Below are positions 46,052 through 55,438 of a DNA stretch of 64,000 nt, in pieces. Made by a program: the position numbers and the translations under genes. Origin of the DNA: Loktanella fryxellensis (GTDB lineage Bacteria > Pseudomonadota > Alphaproteobacteria > Rhodobacterales > Rhodobacteraceae). The DNA is taken from assembly GCF_900110065.1 (NCBI RefSeq), contig NZ_FOCI01000012.1, forward strand, positions 47,558 through 111,557, read 5' to 3'. The stretch's first letter is position 1, and each line of letters starts with the position of its first letter. The notes beneath the pieces are model-generated. The model was not told where the DNA came from. It saw only the letters and a list, made by a program, of their open reading frames with translations, and made no database searches.

Positions 46052-46083
46052 GGGATCAGTGCGGCGGATGTCCGCGCGGCCCG

Positions 46084-46818
46084 TCAGGGCCGTTCCGGCG
46101 CGGCCTGCCTGCAGGTCAGGGCGACGAAGGCGATATACGCCACGCAGGCCGCGACCAGCGTGGCCCACGGATAGGACAGCAGGGCCGCCATCACCACCGC
46201 AACGGCCAGCAAAGCATAGCGGACGTGGCCCGTCGCGATCTTCGGCTCTTTGAACGCCGCCACGCGCAGGGTGCTGATCATCGCTATTCCCACGGCGGCC
46301 GTCCACCCGGCGATCGCCGCATCCGGCACCCGCACCGCATCGTCCGTCGCAAAGCTCAGGAACAGCGGCAGCAGCAGCAGCATCGCGCCCGCGGGCGAGG
46401 GGATGCCCACGAAATGGTCGCCAGCCGCGTCCGGCACCGCCGTCTTGGCCGCCACGTTGAACCGCGCCAGCCGCAACACGCAGCACACGGCAAAGATCAG
46501 GACCGCGGTCCAGCCCAGCTTCGGCAGGTCGTGCAGCGCCCAGAAATACACCAATAGCGGTGCCGCCACGCCGAAGTTCACGAAATCCGCAAGGCTGTCC
46601 AGCTCCGCCCCGATGGGCGAATGACTGCCCAGCAGGCGCGCAAGCCGACCGTCCACACCGTCGAGCACGGCAGCCGCCATCAGCAGCAAGACGGCAGTGC
46701 TGAAATCCCGATCCACCGCTTCACGGATCGCCGACAGCCCCGCGGCGATCGCGGCAATGGTCAGCACGTTGGGCAGCAGGTGCAGCAACGGCACGTCGCG
46801 GCGGGGCAGGCGTGCCAC
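46084..46818 (-). CDS. pssA: CDP-diacylglycerol-serine O-phosphatidyltransferase
   Basis: 244 residues with about seven transmembrane helices. The CDP-alcohol phosphatidyltransferase motif is DGVDGRLARLLGSHSPIGAE followed by LDSLADFVNFG, with the catalytic DGxxARx8GxxxDxxxD pattern. It joins serine to CDP-diacylglycerol at the inner membrane. It lies 4 bases downstream of psd; together they make phosphatidylethanolamine. Confidence 0.94.
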   Translation of the reverse strand: MARLPRRDVPLLHLLPNVLTIAAIAAGLSAIREAVDRDFSTAVLLLMAAAVLDGVDGRLARLLGSHSPIGAELDSLADFVNFGVAAPLLVYFWALHDLPKLGWTAVLIFAVCCVLRLARFNVAAKTAVPDAAGDHFVGIPSPAGAMLLLLPLFLSFATDDAVRVPDAAIAGWTAAVGIAMISTLRVAAFKEPKIATGHVRYALLAVAVVMAALLSYPWATLVAACVAYIAFVALTCRQAAPERP

Positions 46819-46822
46819 CGGC

Positions 46823-47488
46823 TCAGGCGTCCGTCAGACGGGCGATGATCGTCTCGCCGGCCACCATGGTCTGACCGATGGCCACGTCCGGCACGACGCC
46901 CTCCGGCAGATACACGTCAAGCCGCGAGCCGAAGCGGATCAGGCCGAACCGCTCGCCCACCGCCAGCCGCGCCTGCGGTGCGACGAAGCACACGATGCGG
47001 CGCGCGACCAGCCCCGCGATCTGCACCACGGCGATGTCGCGCCCGTCCGCCATGGTCAGGCGCAGCGAATTGCGCTCGTTGTCCACGCTCGCCTTGTCCA
47101 GCGAGGCGTTCAGGAACTTGCCGGGGCGATAGGCGATGGCGGTCACAGTGCCCGCGACGGGCGCGCGGTTCACATGGCAGTTGAACACGTTCATGAACAC
47201 GCTGACCCGCGTCAGGGGCACATCTGCCATCCCGAGCTCGACCGGCGGCACGGCAGGTTCGATCAGCGACACGATCCCGTCGGCGGGGCTGACGATCAGG
47301 CTGGTACGCTGCGGTGTGACCCGTTCCGGATCGCGGAAGAAGTAATAGCACCAGACGGTTGCACCCACGCCGAGCCACCCGAGCGGGTCCCAGATCACGA
47401 ACAGCACCACTGTCACCGCCGCAAAGATCGCGACGAACCGGCGCCCCTCGGGGTGCATCGGCTTGATGAAGGTGCTGGCCATGTTCAT
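46823..47488 (-). CDS. psd: Phosphatidylserine decarboxylase
   Basis: 221 residues from the ATG at 47488 (GGAG 8 bases upstream). One N-terminal membrane segment (about 20-40), then the decarboxylase domain with [29 protein letters not shown] and the self-cleaving site [12 protein letters not shown] (Gly-Ser), which produces the pyruvoyl cofactor. Makes phosphatidylethanolamine from phosphatidylserine. Short-type family, coupled to pssA. Confidence 0.94.
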   Translation of the reverse strand: MNMASTFIKPMHPEGRRFVAIFAAVTVVLFVIWDPLGWLGVGATVWCYYFFRDPERVTPQRTSLIVSPADGIVSLIEPAVPPVELGMADVPLTRVSVFMNVFNCHVNRAPVAGTVTAIAYRPGKFLNASLDKASVDNERNSLRLTMADGRDIAVVQIAGLVARRIVCFVAPQARLAVGERFGLIRFGSRLDVYLPEGVVPDVAIGQTMVAGETIIARLTDA

Positions 47489-47527
47489 GTGATCGGCTCC
47501 GCTGATGTGACCCCGCATCTGTGCGCC

Positions 47528-47560
47528 GCTGGCCCGGAACGCAAGCGGTTCCGGGCCAGC
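47528..47560 (-). terminator. Terminator hairpin after the liv operon
   Basis: A perfect 13-bp stem, GCTGGCCCGGAAC with GTTCCGGGCCAGC around GCAAGCG, 17 bases past the livM stop. No T-run. It separates the liv genes from psd-pssA on the same strand. Confidence 0.72.
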
Positions 47561-47576
47561 GCGGGCAATCTTTCGA

Positions 47577-48911
47577 TCAACGCTCTGGCAATATCCCGCG
47601 CGGACTGAACCGCAGGATCATCAGCAGCACCGTGCCCATCACGATATAGCGCATCTGCGGCGCGCTATCGACCAGACCTGCACGCAGGGTGCTGTCCTCG
47701 CTGAGCGCAGAGGTGACCCAGATCATCAGGTCGGGACCGTATTCGCCCACCGCGACCCAAAGCCACCAGATCAGCAACCCACCCAGCACCGCGCCGAAGT
47801 TGTTGCCGGACCCGCCCACGATGACCATGACCCAGACGAGGAAGGTGAACCGCAGCGGCTGATAGCCCGCAGGCGTCATCTGCCCGTCCAGCGTGGTCAT
47901 CATCGCGCCAGCCAGCCCGCAGATCGCCGATCCGATGACGAAGACCTGCAGATGGCGGCGGGTCACGTCCTTGCCCATCGCCTCGGCGGCCACCTCGTTG
48001 TCGCGGATCGCGCGCATCATCCGGCCCCACGGGCTGTGCAGCGCACGTTGCGCCAAAAAAAGCAGCACGATCAGGAAGGTGGCGAACAGACCCGCATACA
48101 GCAGCTTGACCCACAGGGTGGATGCGAGCGTGGCGTCGAACCCCAGATCCGCCGCCCGCGCGACGAAGGCGGGGTCGGCTTGCAGGTCCGTCTCGTACGG
48201 CACAGGGCGGGGCAGGCCGGTCACGTTCAGCACGCCGCGCGACAGCCAGTTCTCGTTCTTGATGACCGCGATGATGATCTCGGCGATGCCCAGTGTCGCG
48301 ATGGCGAGGTAATCCGACCGCAGGCCCAGTGCCACCTTGCCGATGGCCCATGCGGCCCCGGCGGCCAGCAGGCCACCCACGGGCCATGCGATGATCGGCA
48401 TCCACCACCAGTCGCGGCCCGCGTCGCCGCCAAAGTTCGCACCGCCAAGGTAGCCCGTCAGCGACGGGTTCACCGCCTCGATCGCCGCCACGCCGCCGTC
48501 GAACACGGTACGGAAGGCAAAGAACCCCGCCACCGTCAGCGCCAGCATGACAATGGTGCGGGCCTTGCCCGCAGCCATGCGCCGATAGACCGCCGTCAAC
48601 GCCACGATGGCGACTGCCCCGATGGCCAGCCCTGCCAGCGTGCGCAACCCGCCAGCGGTCCAAGCGGCGGCGACCGGCGGCATCGAGATCAGGACAGACG
48701 CCAGCCCGCCCAGCGCCACGAAGCCCATGATGCCGACGTTGAACAGACCCGCGAGGCCCCATTGCAGGTTCACCCCCAGCGCCATGATCGCACTGATCAG
48801 GCCGTAGTTCAGGATCACCAGCGCGAGGTTCCAGTTGTCGAGGGCACCCGTCGCGATGATGAGCCCTGCCACGAAGGCGGCGAACAGGCCGGTGCGCAGA
48901 CTGTCGGTCAT
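47577..48911 (-). CDS. livM: Branched-chain amino-acid ABC transporter permease LivM
   Basis: 444 residues with about ten transmembrane helices. LivM signatures: [18 protein letters not shown] near residue 50 and [20 protein letters not shown] late in the chain. It has an unusually long loop region (about 130-170 and 225-255). It overlaps livH by four bases. It is the last gene of the operon livJ-livG-livF-livH-livM and precedes a strong hairpin. Confidence 0.9.
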   Translation of the reverse strand: MTDSLRTGLFAAFVAGLIIATGALDNWNLALVILNYGLISAIMALGVNLQWGLAGLFNVGIMGFVALGGLASVLISMPPVAAAWTAGGLRTLAGLAIGAVAIVALTAVYRRMAAGKARTIVMLALTVAGFFAFRTVFDGGVAAIEAVNPSLTGYLGGANFGGDAGRDWWWMPIIAWPVGGLLAAGAAWAIGKVALGLRSDYLAIATLGIAEIIIAVIKNENWLSRGVLNVTGLPRPVPYETDLQADPAFVARAADLGFDATLASTLWVKLLYAGLFATFLIVLLFLAQRALHSPWGRMMRAIRDNEVAAEAMGKDVTRRHLQVFVIGSAICGLAGAMMTTLDGQMTPAGYQPLRFTFLVWVMVIVGGSGNNFGAVLGGLLIWWLWVAVGEYGPDLMIWVTSALSEDSTLRAGLVDSAPQMRYIVMGTVLLMILRFSPRGILPER

Positions 48912-49918
48912 ATGGATTGCCCCTTGAACAGGCCTGTGGGTCGGAACAGCAGCACGATCAGCAGGATCATGAAGCTGACGGCGAACTTGTAGTCACCCGA
49001 CAACAGCTGCACGAGGCCGTCGGGCGCCATGCTGTCGGGTAGCCAGTAGGTCAGCACTTTCTTCAGCGGATAGGTCACGGTGACTTCGGCGAAGGCGATC
49101 AGGAAGCCGCCTGCGATCGCACCCACCGGGTTGCCGATCCCACCGACGATGGCGGCGGCAAAGATCGGCAGCAGCAGCTGGAAATACGTGAATGCCTTGA
49201 ACGACTTGTCAAGGCCGTAGAGCACGCCAGCGATGGTCGCCAACGCCGCCACGATCAGCCACGTCACCCGGACGACCCGGTTGGGGTCGATGCCTGACAA
49301 CAGCGCCAGATCCTCGTTGTCGGAAAACGCCCGCATCGACTTGCCGGTGCGGGTCCGGTTCAGGAACCAGAACAGCGCCGCCACGGTGACCGCCGCGGTC
49401 ACCAGCGTGATTGCCTGCGTGGTACGGATCGCCAGACCCTCGTCCAGACCGGTCGCGTCCTTGAACTGCTGCACGGTCAGCACGAAGCGTGCGCCGTCCG
49501 CGAACTGGATGTCGCCCACGCCGATGAACACGCGCGTCACACCGTTCAGCACGAACATCACGCCAAGGCTGACGATGACGAGGATCACGGGCTTCGCCCG
49601 CTGCACGCGGTAGAACTTGTAGACCAGCCAGTCGGTGCCCAGCACCAGCAGCATCGTCGCGGCGATGCCCACAGGCAGCGCAAGAAGCGCGGTCGGCAGC
49701 GGCCCCAGCGTGATGCCGAGGGCGACCAGCAGCGCCGTCACCTTGATCGTAACGGCGGTGCCGAAGGCCATGGTGTCGCCATGCGCAAAGTTCGAGAACC
49801 GCAGGATCGCATAGACCAGCGTGACCCCCAGCGCACCGATCGCCAGCTGCGCGCCATAGGCGAGTGCGGGCACCACAACAAAGTTCGTCAGAAAGACGAG
49901 GCCGTTCAGAAATTCCAT
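48908..49918 (-). CDS. livH: Branched-chain amino-acid ABC transporter permease LivH
   Basis: 336 residues with eight or so transmembrane helices. The ATG at 49918 is chosen because MEFLNGLVFLTNFVVVPALA fits the family N-terminus. Typical segments are LGVTLVYAILRFSNFAHGD and AAIVGGIGNPVGAIAGGFLI. Pairs with LivM in the inner membrane. Confidence 0.91.
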   Translation of the reverse strand: MEFLNGLVFLTNFVVVPALAYGAQLAIGALGVTLVYAILRFSNFAHGDTMAFGTAVTIKVTALLVALGITLGPLPTALLALPVGIAATMLLVLGTDWLVYKFYRVQRAKPVILVIVSLGVMFVLNGVTRVFIGVGDIQFADGARFVLTVQQFKDATGLDEGLAIRTTQAITLVTAAVTVAALFWFLNRTRTGKSMRAFSDNEDLALLSGIDPNRVVRVTWLIVAALATIAGVLYGLDKSFKAFTYFQLLLPIFAAAIVGGIGNPVGAIAGGFLIAFAEVTVTYPLKKVLTYWLPDSMAPDGLVQLLSGDYKFAVSFMILLIVLLFRPTGLFKGQSI

Positions 49919-49949
49919 GGGCGTGCCCCTGCGTCGGCGTGTGTCATCA

Positions 49950-50777
49950 TCATCCCCCCAGGAAACTGCGGCGCACATCCGGGTCCGCCAGCAGTTCGCG
50001 GCCGGTGCCCGTATGCGCATTGGCGCCCTGCACCAGGACATAGGCCTTGTCAGCGATCTCAAGGGCTTGGCGGGCGTTCTGTTCGACCATGAGGATCGGG
50101 ATGCCGGTGCGTGCAACCTCGATGATGCGGTCGAACAGCTCGTCCATGACGATGGGGCTGACGCCCGCCGTGGGTTCGTCCAGCATCAGCACCTTGGGTT
50201 TCGTCATCAGCGCACGGCCTACGGCGACCTGCTGGCGCTGGCCACCGGACAACTGCCCTGCGGGCTGCAGGCGCTTTTCCTTCAGGATCGGGAACAGGTC
50301 ATAGACCTGCGTCATCGTATCGTGGAAATCGTCGCGCCGGATGAACGCGCCCATCTCCAGATTTTCCTCCACCGTCATGGTGGCAAAGATGTTGTGCGTC
50401 TGTGGCACGAAGCCCATGCCCTTCACGACACGGTCCTGCGGCGAAAGCGCTGTGATGTCCTCGCCGTCCAGCATGACGCGACCGGACCTCACGTCCAGCA
50501 TGCCGAACATCGCCTTCATCGCGGTCGACTTGCCCGCCCCGTTGGGGCCGACGATTACGGCGATCTCACCCGGTTCCACCGCGATGGTGCAGGCATGCAG
50601 GATGTCCGGACCCTTGCCGTAGCCGCCCGTCATCGCCTCGCCGATCAGGAACGGCGTGCCGGGTGCAGGGCGCGCGGTGCCGCCGCTCGGCTTGTGCTGC
50701 GACGTGCCGCCGCCACCCGCCCGGGTGATGGACCGGTCCTTGTTGCCGCGGTCGTCCTGATAGGGGCTGTCAGACAT
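49950..50777 (-). CDS. livF: Branched-chain amino-acid ABC transporter ATPase LivF
   Basis: 275 residues. The ATG at 50777 has AAGGAGG upstream. ATPase motifs: Walker A GPNGAGKST, signature LSGGQRQQVA, Walker B VLMLDEPTAGVSP. An unusual N-terminal tail of about 45 residues, rich in Gly/Ser/Pro (RAGGGGTSQHKPSGGTARPA), precedes the domain; normal LivF is about 235. The copy C repeat element lies just upstream and supplies the ribosome-binding site. Confidence 0.9.
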   Translation of the reverse strand: MSDSPYQDDRGNKDRSITRAGGGGTSQHKPSGGTARPAPGTPFLIGEAMTGGYGKGPDILHACTIAVEPGEIAVIVGPNGAGKSTAMKAMFGMLDVRSGRVMLDGEDITALSPQDRVVKGMGFVPQTHNIFATMTVEENLEMGAFIRRDDFHDTMTQVYDLFPILKEKRLQPAGQLSGGQRQQVAVGRALMTKPKVLMLDEPTAGVSPIVMDELFDRIIEVARTGIPILMVEQNARQALEIADKAYVLVQGANAHTGTGRELLADPDVRRSFLGG

Positions 50778-50790
50778 GGCCGCGGCCCTC

Positions 50791-50864
50791 CTTGGGCTTC
50801 TTCTGGTCGAAAATATCCTCGGGGGTGAATGCGCGCCAGCGCAGAGGGGGCAGACAGCCCCCTG
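50791..50864 (-). repeat. Dispersed palindromic element, copy C
   Basis: In the 117-bp gap between livG and livF. Read on the minus strand: GGGGGCTGTCTGCCCCC stem-like start, then ACCCCCGAGGATATTTTCG and AGAAGAAGCCCAAGGAGG. Related to the elements at 2164 and 14271 (hairpin, then GGAGTATTT or GGATATTTT, A-rich run, purine tract). Its end carries the livF ribosome-binding site. Confidence 0.6.
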
Positions 50865-50894
50865 ACCACGCCTCACCCCAACACAATGCCGCGG

Positions 50895-51680
50895 TCATGC
50901 GCCCGCCACCTGATCCTTGTTCTTCAAACCGGTGCCGAGATAGGCCTCGATCACCTGCTCGTTGGCCTTGATCTCGGCCAGCGTGCCTTGCGCCAGCACG
51001 CGCCCCTCGGCCATGCAGATGACCGGGTCGCACAAACGGCCGATGAAATCCATGTCGTGCTCGATCACGACGAAGGTATAGCCGCGTTCCTTGTTCAGCC
51101 GGATGATCGCGTCGCCGATGGTGTTGAGCAGCGTGCGGTTCACCCCTGCGCCCACCTCGTCCAGAAACACGATCTTGGCGTCCACCATCATGGTGCGCCC
51201 CAGTTCCAGCAGCTTCTTCTGCCCGCCGCTGATCTGGCCCGCCTTGTGGTCGGCCAGATGGCTCACGGTCAGGAAATCCAGCACCTCATCGGCGCGGGCG
51301 CGCAGGGCGCGTTCCTCGTCGGCGATGCGCTTGCGGCCGAACCACGTGTTCCACAGGCTCTCGCCCGATTGGCTGCCTGGCACCATCATCAGGTTCTCGC
51401 GGCAGGTCATCGACGGAAACTCGTGCGCGATCTGGAATGTGCGCAGCAGGCCGCGGTGGAACAACGCATGCGGCGGCAGGCCTGTGATGTCCTGTCCCTG
51501 CATCGTCACGGTGCCGCTGGTCGGTTGAAGGACTCCGGCGATCACGTTGAACAGCGTGGTCTTTCCTGCACCATTGGGACCGATCAGGCCGGTGATCGAC
51601 CCTTCGGTGATGGTCAGGCTCGCGCCATCCACGGCGTGAAAGCCACCAAAGGCCTTCACCATGTTCTCAACCACAATCAT
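50895..51680 (-). CDS. livG: Branched-chain amino-acid ABC transporter ATPase LivG
   Basis: 261 residues: Walker A GPNGAGKTTLFNVIAG, signature ISGGQKKLLELGR, and Walker B IVFLDEVGAGV. LivG-type features are FGGFHAVDGASLTI at the start and the C-terminal EAYLGTGLK. It follows the binding-protein gene across a 90-bp gap that contains a hairpin. Confidence 0.92.
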   Translation of the reverse strand: MIVVENMVKAFGGFHAVDGASLTITEGSITGLIGPNGAGKTTLFNVIAGVLQPTSGTVTMQGQDITGLPPHALFHRGLLRTFQIAHEFPSMTCRENLMMVPGSQSGESLWNTWFGRKRIADEERALRARADEVLDFLTVSHLADHKAGQISGGQKKLLELGRTMMVDAKIVFLDEVGAGVNRTLLNTIGDAIIRLNKERGYTFVVIEHDMDFIGRLCDPVICMAEGRVLAQGTLAEIKANEQVIEAYLGTGLKNKDQVAGA

Positions 51681-51725
51681 GTTGCATCCCCGGTCGGCCC
51701 GTCTGGCGCGGGCCTTTGCAATGAA

Positions 51726-51755
51726 ACCGGCGCGAGGGCAAGCCCCCGCGCCGGT
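51726..51755 (-). terminator. Hairpin between livJ-type gene and livG
   Basis: ACCGGCGCG-a-GGG and CCC-c-CGCGCCGGT around the loop CAAG. Strong GC-rich stem, no T-run. It could partially stop transcription or protect the binding-protein mRNA so that it is made in excess. Confidence 0.65.
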
Positions 51756-51770
51756 CTGCGTCAGGCTGAC

Positions 51771-52967
51771 TTAACGGTAGCCGACCGTTTCGATCGCGCC
51801 GTCGCGGATTTCGATCTCGCGATAGTTGCCGGCGGATTCGCCGTTGCCGATCAGCTCGACCGCGGTCGCACCGACATAGTCGATGTCCTCGCCGGCCTTC
51901 AGCAGCTCGATCGCCTTCGCCAGCTCGCCCGGAAAGATCTCGGTGCCCGGTGCGTTGGCCACGTCCATGACGTGATCCTTGAACACGGCGGACTCGTTCG
52001 ATCCCGCCGCTTCCATCGCCAGCATGATGAGGGCCGCTGCATCGTAGGATTCGCCAGCGAAGGCACCCGTGCCGTCGAAGCCCGCCTCGGTCGCCATCGC
52101 CTGGAACGTTTCTGCGCCGGCGCTGTCGGTGCCGGGGAACTGGCCGAACGACCCGGTCAGGCCTTCGCCGATGTCGTCGACCAGCTGCTGGCCGACCATG
52201 CCGTCGGGCAGCACAAAGGTGTCGAACGCACCGGTGTCCAGCGCGTTCTGGATGATGCCCTTGCCGCCCTGATCGGTGTAGCCCGCCACGACCAGCACGT
52301 CGCCACCAGCCGCCGCCAGTGCGGCCACTTCGGACGAATAGTCGCCCTTGCCGTCCTCGTGCGCGGCAGAGATCGTCACGGTGCCGCCAGCGGCCTCGAA
52401 CGCGGCCTGGAACGCATCGGCCAGACCCTTGCCATAGTCGTTGTTGGTATAGGTCAGCGCAACATTGGTGATCTCGCGGTCCATCAGGACATCGGTCATC
52501 ACGACGCCCTGACGGGCATCCGACGGTGCGGTGCGAAAGAACAGGCCGTCATCCTCGGCGTCCGACAGCGCCGGAGAGGTCGCGGAGGGCGAGATCATGA
52601 CGATGCCGTTTGGACGGGCGACGTTCTGCAGGATGGCGCTGGTCACGCCGGAACAGTCGGCCCCCATGATCGCGTCGACCATCTCGCCGGTCACAAGGCC
52701 TTCGGCAGCCGCACTGGCGGCACCCGCATCGGTGCAGGTCGAATCGGCGCGCGCGGTGGTCACGGTGGCCCCGCCCAGCAGCGTGCCGGCGGTGTTCACC
52801 TCGGCGATGGCCAGTTCGGCCCCTGCGGCCATGGCGGGCACGATGGATTCCAGCGGGCCGGTAAAGCCTAGTTCGATCCCGATCTTCACTTCGGTGATCG
52901 GGTCCTGCGCCCAGGCGGCGCCCGTCATCAGGGCGGTGGTGGCCGTGGCCAGCATCAGTTTGTTCAT
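51771..52967 (-). CDS. Branched-chain amino-acid-type periplasmic binding protein
   Basis: 398 residues with a signal peptide (MNKLMLATATTALMTGAAWA). Type 1 periplasmic binding fold: ITEVKIGIELGFTGPLESIV, GADCSGVTSAILQNVARP and SPSATSPALSDAEDDG match LivJ/LivK-like receptors. It heads the transporter operon and should bind leucine-like or other amino acids or amides; the exact ligand is not decided by sequence here. Confidence 0.88.
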   Translation of the reverse strand: MNKLMLATATTALMTGAAWAQDPITEVKIGIELGFTGPLESIVPAMAAGAELAIAEVNTAGTLLGGATVTTARADSTCTDAGAASAAAEGLVTGEMVDAIMGADCSGVTSAILQNVARPNGIVMISPSATSPALSDAEDDGLFFRTAPSDARQGVVMTDVLMDREITNVALTYTNNDYGKGLADAFQAAFEAAGGTVTISAAHEDGKGDYSSEVAALAAAGGDVLVVAGYTDQGGKGIIQNALDTGAFDTFVLPDGMVGQQLVDDIGEGLTGSFGQFPGTDSAGAETFQAMATEAGFDGTGAFAGESYDAAALIMLAMEAAGSNESAVFKDHVMDVANAPGTEIFPGELAKAIELLKAGEDIDYVGATAVELIGNGESAGNYREIEIRDGAIETVGYR

Positions 52968-53080
52968 GTCGAAACTCCCGGTTGGTTTTTTATTCTGTCG
53001 GAGAGACTAACAGCGAAGTCCGGATTGTGAAGCGGTCTTGTGCACCCTGTTTCAGGACAGTCTTTCGGGCCGATTGACCA

Positions 53081-53109
53081 TTGGCCCGGCCCGGCCTTGG
53101 CGATATAAG
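53081..53109 (+). promoter_or_regulatory. Candidate promoter of the DAHP synthase gene
   Basis: TTGGCC (53081-53086) and TATAAG (53104-53109), 17 bp apart. The start would be near 53116, giving a leader of about 35 nt with GGGAGAG before the ATG. Confidence 0.5.
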
Positions 53110-53150
53110 CGCCCCTCGAATGATACGGACCGGACAGCGGGAGAGTTCAG

Positions 53151-54521
53151 ATGGGCGAATGGAAGAAATCGGACTGGCGCGCAAAGCCGCGCGTGCAGAT
53201 GCCCGACTATACCGATGCGGCGGCGTTGCAGACCGTCGAGGCCAAGCTGTCAAGCTATCCGCCGCTGGTCTTCGCCGGCGAGGCGCGCCGCCTGACCCAG
53301 CATCTGGGCAAGGTCAGCCGTGGCGAGGCGTTCCTGCTGCAGGGCGGCGACTGCGCCGAAAGCTTTGCAGAATTCAGTGCCGACACGATCCGCGACACCT
53401 TCAAGGTGATGCTGCAAATGGCGATGGTCCTGACCTATGGTGCCAAGGTGCCCGTGGTGAAATTGGGCCGCATGGCGGGCCAGATGGCCAAGCCGCGCTC
53501 CACCCCGACCGAGGTCGTCGGCGGCGTGGAACTGCCCAGCTATCGCGGCGACATCATCAATGGCTTCGACTTCACGCCAGAGAGCCGGATTCCAGATCCT
53601 GCGCGGATGGAACAGGCCTATCTGCAGGCGGCGGCGTCTCTGAACCTGCTGCGCGCCTTTTCCACGGGCGGTTACGCCGACGTGCACAAGGTTCACGCCT
53701 GGACGCTGGGGTTCACCGACAAGCCCGAGGCCGAGAAATACCGCGATCTGGCGAACCGGATCAGCGACACCCTCGACTTTATGGAAGCCGCGGGGCTGAG
53801 CACCGAGACCAACCACGAGCTGCAGACGGTGGAGTTCTACACCTCTCACGAGGCGCTCTTGCTGGAGTATGAAGAGGCGCTGACCCGCGTCGATTCGACC
53901 TCCGGCAAGTGGCTGGCAGGCTCCGGTCACATGATCTGGATCGGCGACCGCACCCGTCAGCCCGACGGCGCGCATGTGGAATACTGCAAGGGCGTGCTGA
54001 ACCCGATCGGTCTGAAATGTGGCCCCTCCATGACGAGCGGCCACCTGAAGGCGCTGATGGCGGCGCTGAACCCGGACAACGTGCCGGGCCGTCTGACGCT
54101 GATCGCGCGGTTCGGGGCGGGGCAGGTGGGTGACAACCTGCCGCGCCTGATCCGCGCCGTGCAAGAGGAAGGCGCGAACGTCGTCTGGTCCTGTGATCCG
54201 ATGCACGGCAACACGATCAAGTCGTCGTCCGGCTACAAGACGCGACCCTTCGATTCCGTGCTGCGCGAGGTGCGCGAGTTCTTCTACATCCACAACGCCG
54301 AAGGCACCATCCCCGGCGGCGTGCATGTCGAGATGACCGGCAAGGACGTGACCGAATGCACCGGCGGCGTCCGCGCCGTCACCGACGAGGATCTGTCGAG
54401 CCGGTATCACACCGCCTGCGATCCGCGCCTGAACGCCAGCCAGTCGCTGGAACTGGCGTTTCTGGTGGCCGAGGCGCTGGGGGCCCGGCGCACCAAGATG
54501 GAACAGGCCAAGGCCAGCTGA
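53151..54521 (+). CDS. Class II 3-deoxy-7-phosphoheptulonate synthase
   Basis: 456 residues. Plant-type/AroF-II enzyme of the shikimate pathway joining PEP and erythrose 4-phosphate: [65 protein letters not shown] and [20 protein letters not shown] are conserved. Class II is usual in alphaproteobacteria. Followed by a shared terminator. Confidence 0.95.
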   Translation: MGEWKKSDWRAKPRVQMPDYTDAAALQTVEAKLSSYPPLVFAGEARRLTQHLGKVSRGEAFLLQGGDCAESFAEFSADTIRDTFKVMLQMAMVLTYGAKVPVVKLGRMAGQMAKPRSTPTEVVGGVELPSYRGDIINGFDFTPESRIPDPARMEQAYLQAAASLNLLRAFSTGGYADVHKVHAWTLGFTDKPEAEKYRDLANRISDTLDFMEAAGLSTETNHELQTVEFYTSHEALLLEYEEALTRVDSTSGKWLAGSGHMIWIGDRTRQPDGAHVEYCKGVLNPIGLKCGPSMTSGHLKALMAALNPDNVPGRLTLIARFGAGQVGDNLPRLIRAVQEEGANVVWSCDPMHGNTIKSSSGYKTRPFDSVLREVREFFYIHNAEGTIPGGVHVEMTGKDVTECTGGVRAVTDEDLSSRYHTACDPRLNASQSLELAFLVAEALGARRTKMEQAKAS

Positions 54522-54540
54522 CACCATCCGCACAGACCGT

Positions 54541-54570
54541 GAAGAAGGCGCTCCGCAGGGCGCCTTCTTC
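54541..54570. terminator. Terminator between DAHP synthase and PAS genes
   Basis: GAAGAAGGCGC and GCGCCTTCTTC around an 8-nt loop; convergent genes on both sides, so it can act in both directions. Confidence 0.82.
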
Positions 54571-54573
54571 GTC

Positions 54574-55218
54574 TCAGCCGTTGTTCACCACCAGTCGCAA
54601 CGGCGTTCGCGCCCGTGCGACCGGCTGGCTGCGCACCGTGCGCCGATCCGGGAACGGCAGGCCCAGCGTATCGTGGCGCAACGGTCCGTCGTTGGCGATG
54701 TCAAAGCGGTAGCCGCGCTGGCCCGGCGGGCCGGCCGCGACCAGCGCGCCCATCATGCGCGTGACCTGACCCAGCGCATCCTGCATCGGCAGCAGCAGCA
54801 ACTCCGCCCGTAGAGCACGTCGCCCCAGCCCGCGCGCCGCCGTCAGCGGCAGGTTCACCACGGCAGGGCCGTCGAAGGCGCTCTCGACGATGCGCAGGGC
54901 GGCGTCGCGGCTGCCTGCGGCAAAGAACGCGCCAAAACTCATGCCGCGCGGGTCCATCCGCAGCATGTCGTGCAGCCGCTGCCCCGCCACCCGCACACGG
55001 ACCGCACCGGGCGCGGTGCGGTGCAACAGGAACGCGTGGGGCAGGGCGTCATGCAGCGCATGGGGGTCGAGTTGCGCATGATCCGGCACGACCTGCCCGC
55101 TGCACATCTGACGCCAATCGGTTTCCAGCAGGTGAAGGATCGCCTGTTCATCGGGCGACAGGCAAGAGGCTGTGCCCGGCATGGCCGGCGCGCGGGTTGG
55201 ATCGGTCGTCTCGAACAT
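54574..55218 (-). CDS. Single-domain PAS protein (PAS_5/DUF1347-like)
   Basis: 214 residues with no kinase or output domain. The ILHLLETDWRQMCSGQVVPD, VAGQRLHDMLRMDPRGMSFG and LLLPMQDALGQVTRMMGALV pattern fits the alphaproteobacterial PAS_5 family. The C-terminal 40 residues are basic. A full TTAA-N7-TTAA CtrA-type box lies 73 bases upstream. Single-domain PAS proteins under CtrA control exist in Caulobacter (MopJ), so a cell-cycle or motility role is possible. Confidence 0.72.
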   Translation of the reverse strand: MFETTDPTRAPAMPGTASCLSPDEQAILHLLETDWRQMCSGQVVPDHAQLDPHALHDALPHAFLLHRTAPGAVRVRVAGQRLHDMLRMDPRGMSFGAFFAAGSRDAALRIVESAFDGPAVVNLPLTAARGLGRRALRAELLLLPMQDALGQVTRMMGALVAAGPPGQRGYRFDIANDGPLRHDTLGLPFPDRRTVRSQPVARARTPLRLVVNNG

Positions 55219-55290
55219 GATGATACGCTTTCAACTGCCAACAGGGTCTTTGATGACGATGAGGTGTCCGGGCCGCCGTCGTCGCGGCCG

Positions 55291-55305
55291 TTAAGGGAAT
55301 ATTAA
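55291..55305. promoter_or_regulatory. CtrA-type box (TTAA-N7-TTAA)
   Basis: TTAAGGGAATATTAA, an exact match to the full CtrA consensus, in the 220-bp gap between the divergent PAS and yicC genes. A GTTAAC half-site follows about 40 bp further on. Confidence 0.6.
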
Positions 55306-55438
55306 CCCGCACCACCGGCGAAATCCCCTGCGAAAGTCCTAACGGGTTAACGGCGGGATGCGGTCGCAGCCCATGCCCCCCCTTGCCCCTGCGGCGGGAA
55401 ATCCCTTAGGTGCGGGGGCGATGCGGAAGGAAGCGGCG

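Noticed and set aside
45821..46486. Minus-strand 221-residue frame crossing the tmRNA and the pssA end
   Set aside because: It lies over the tmRNA structure and out of frame with pssA; no protein features.
50829..52871. 680-residue plus-strand frame opposite livG and the binding-protein gene
   Set aside because: Shadow of two well-recognised genes.
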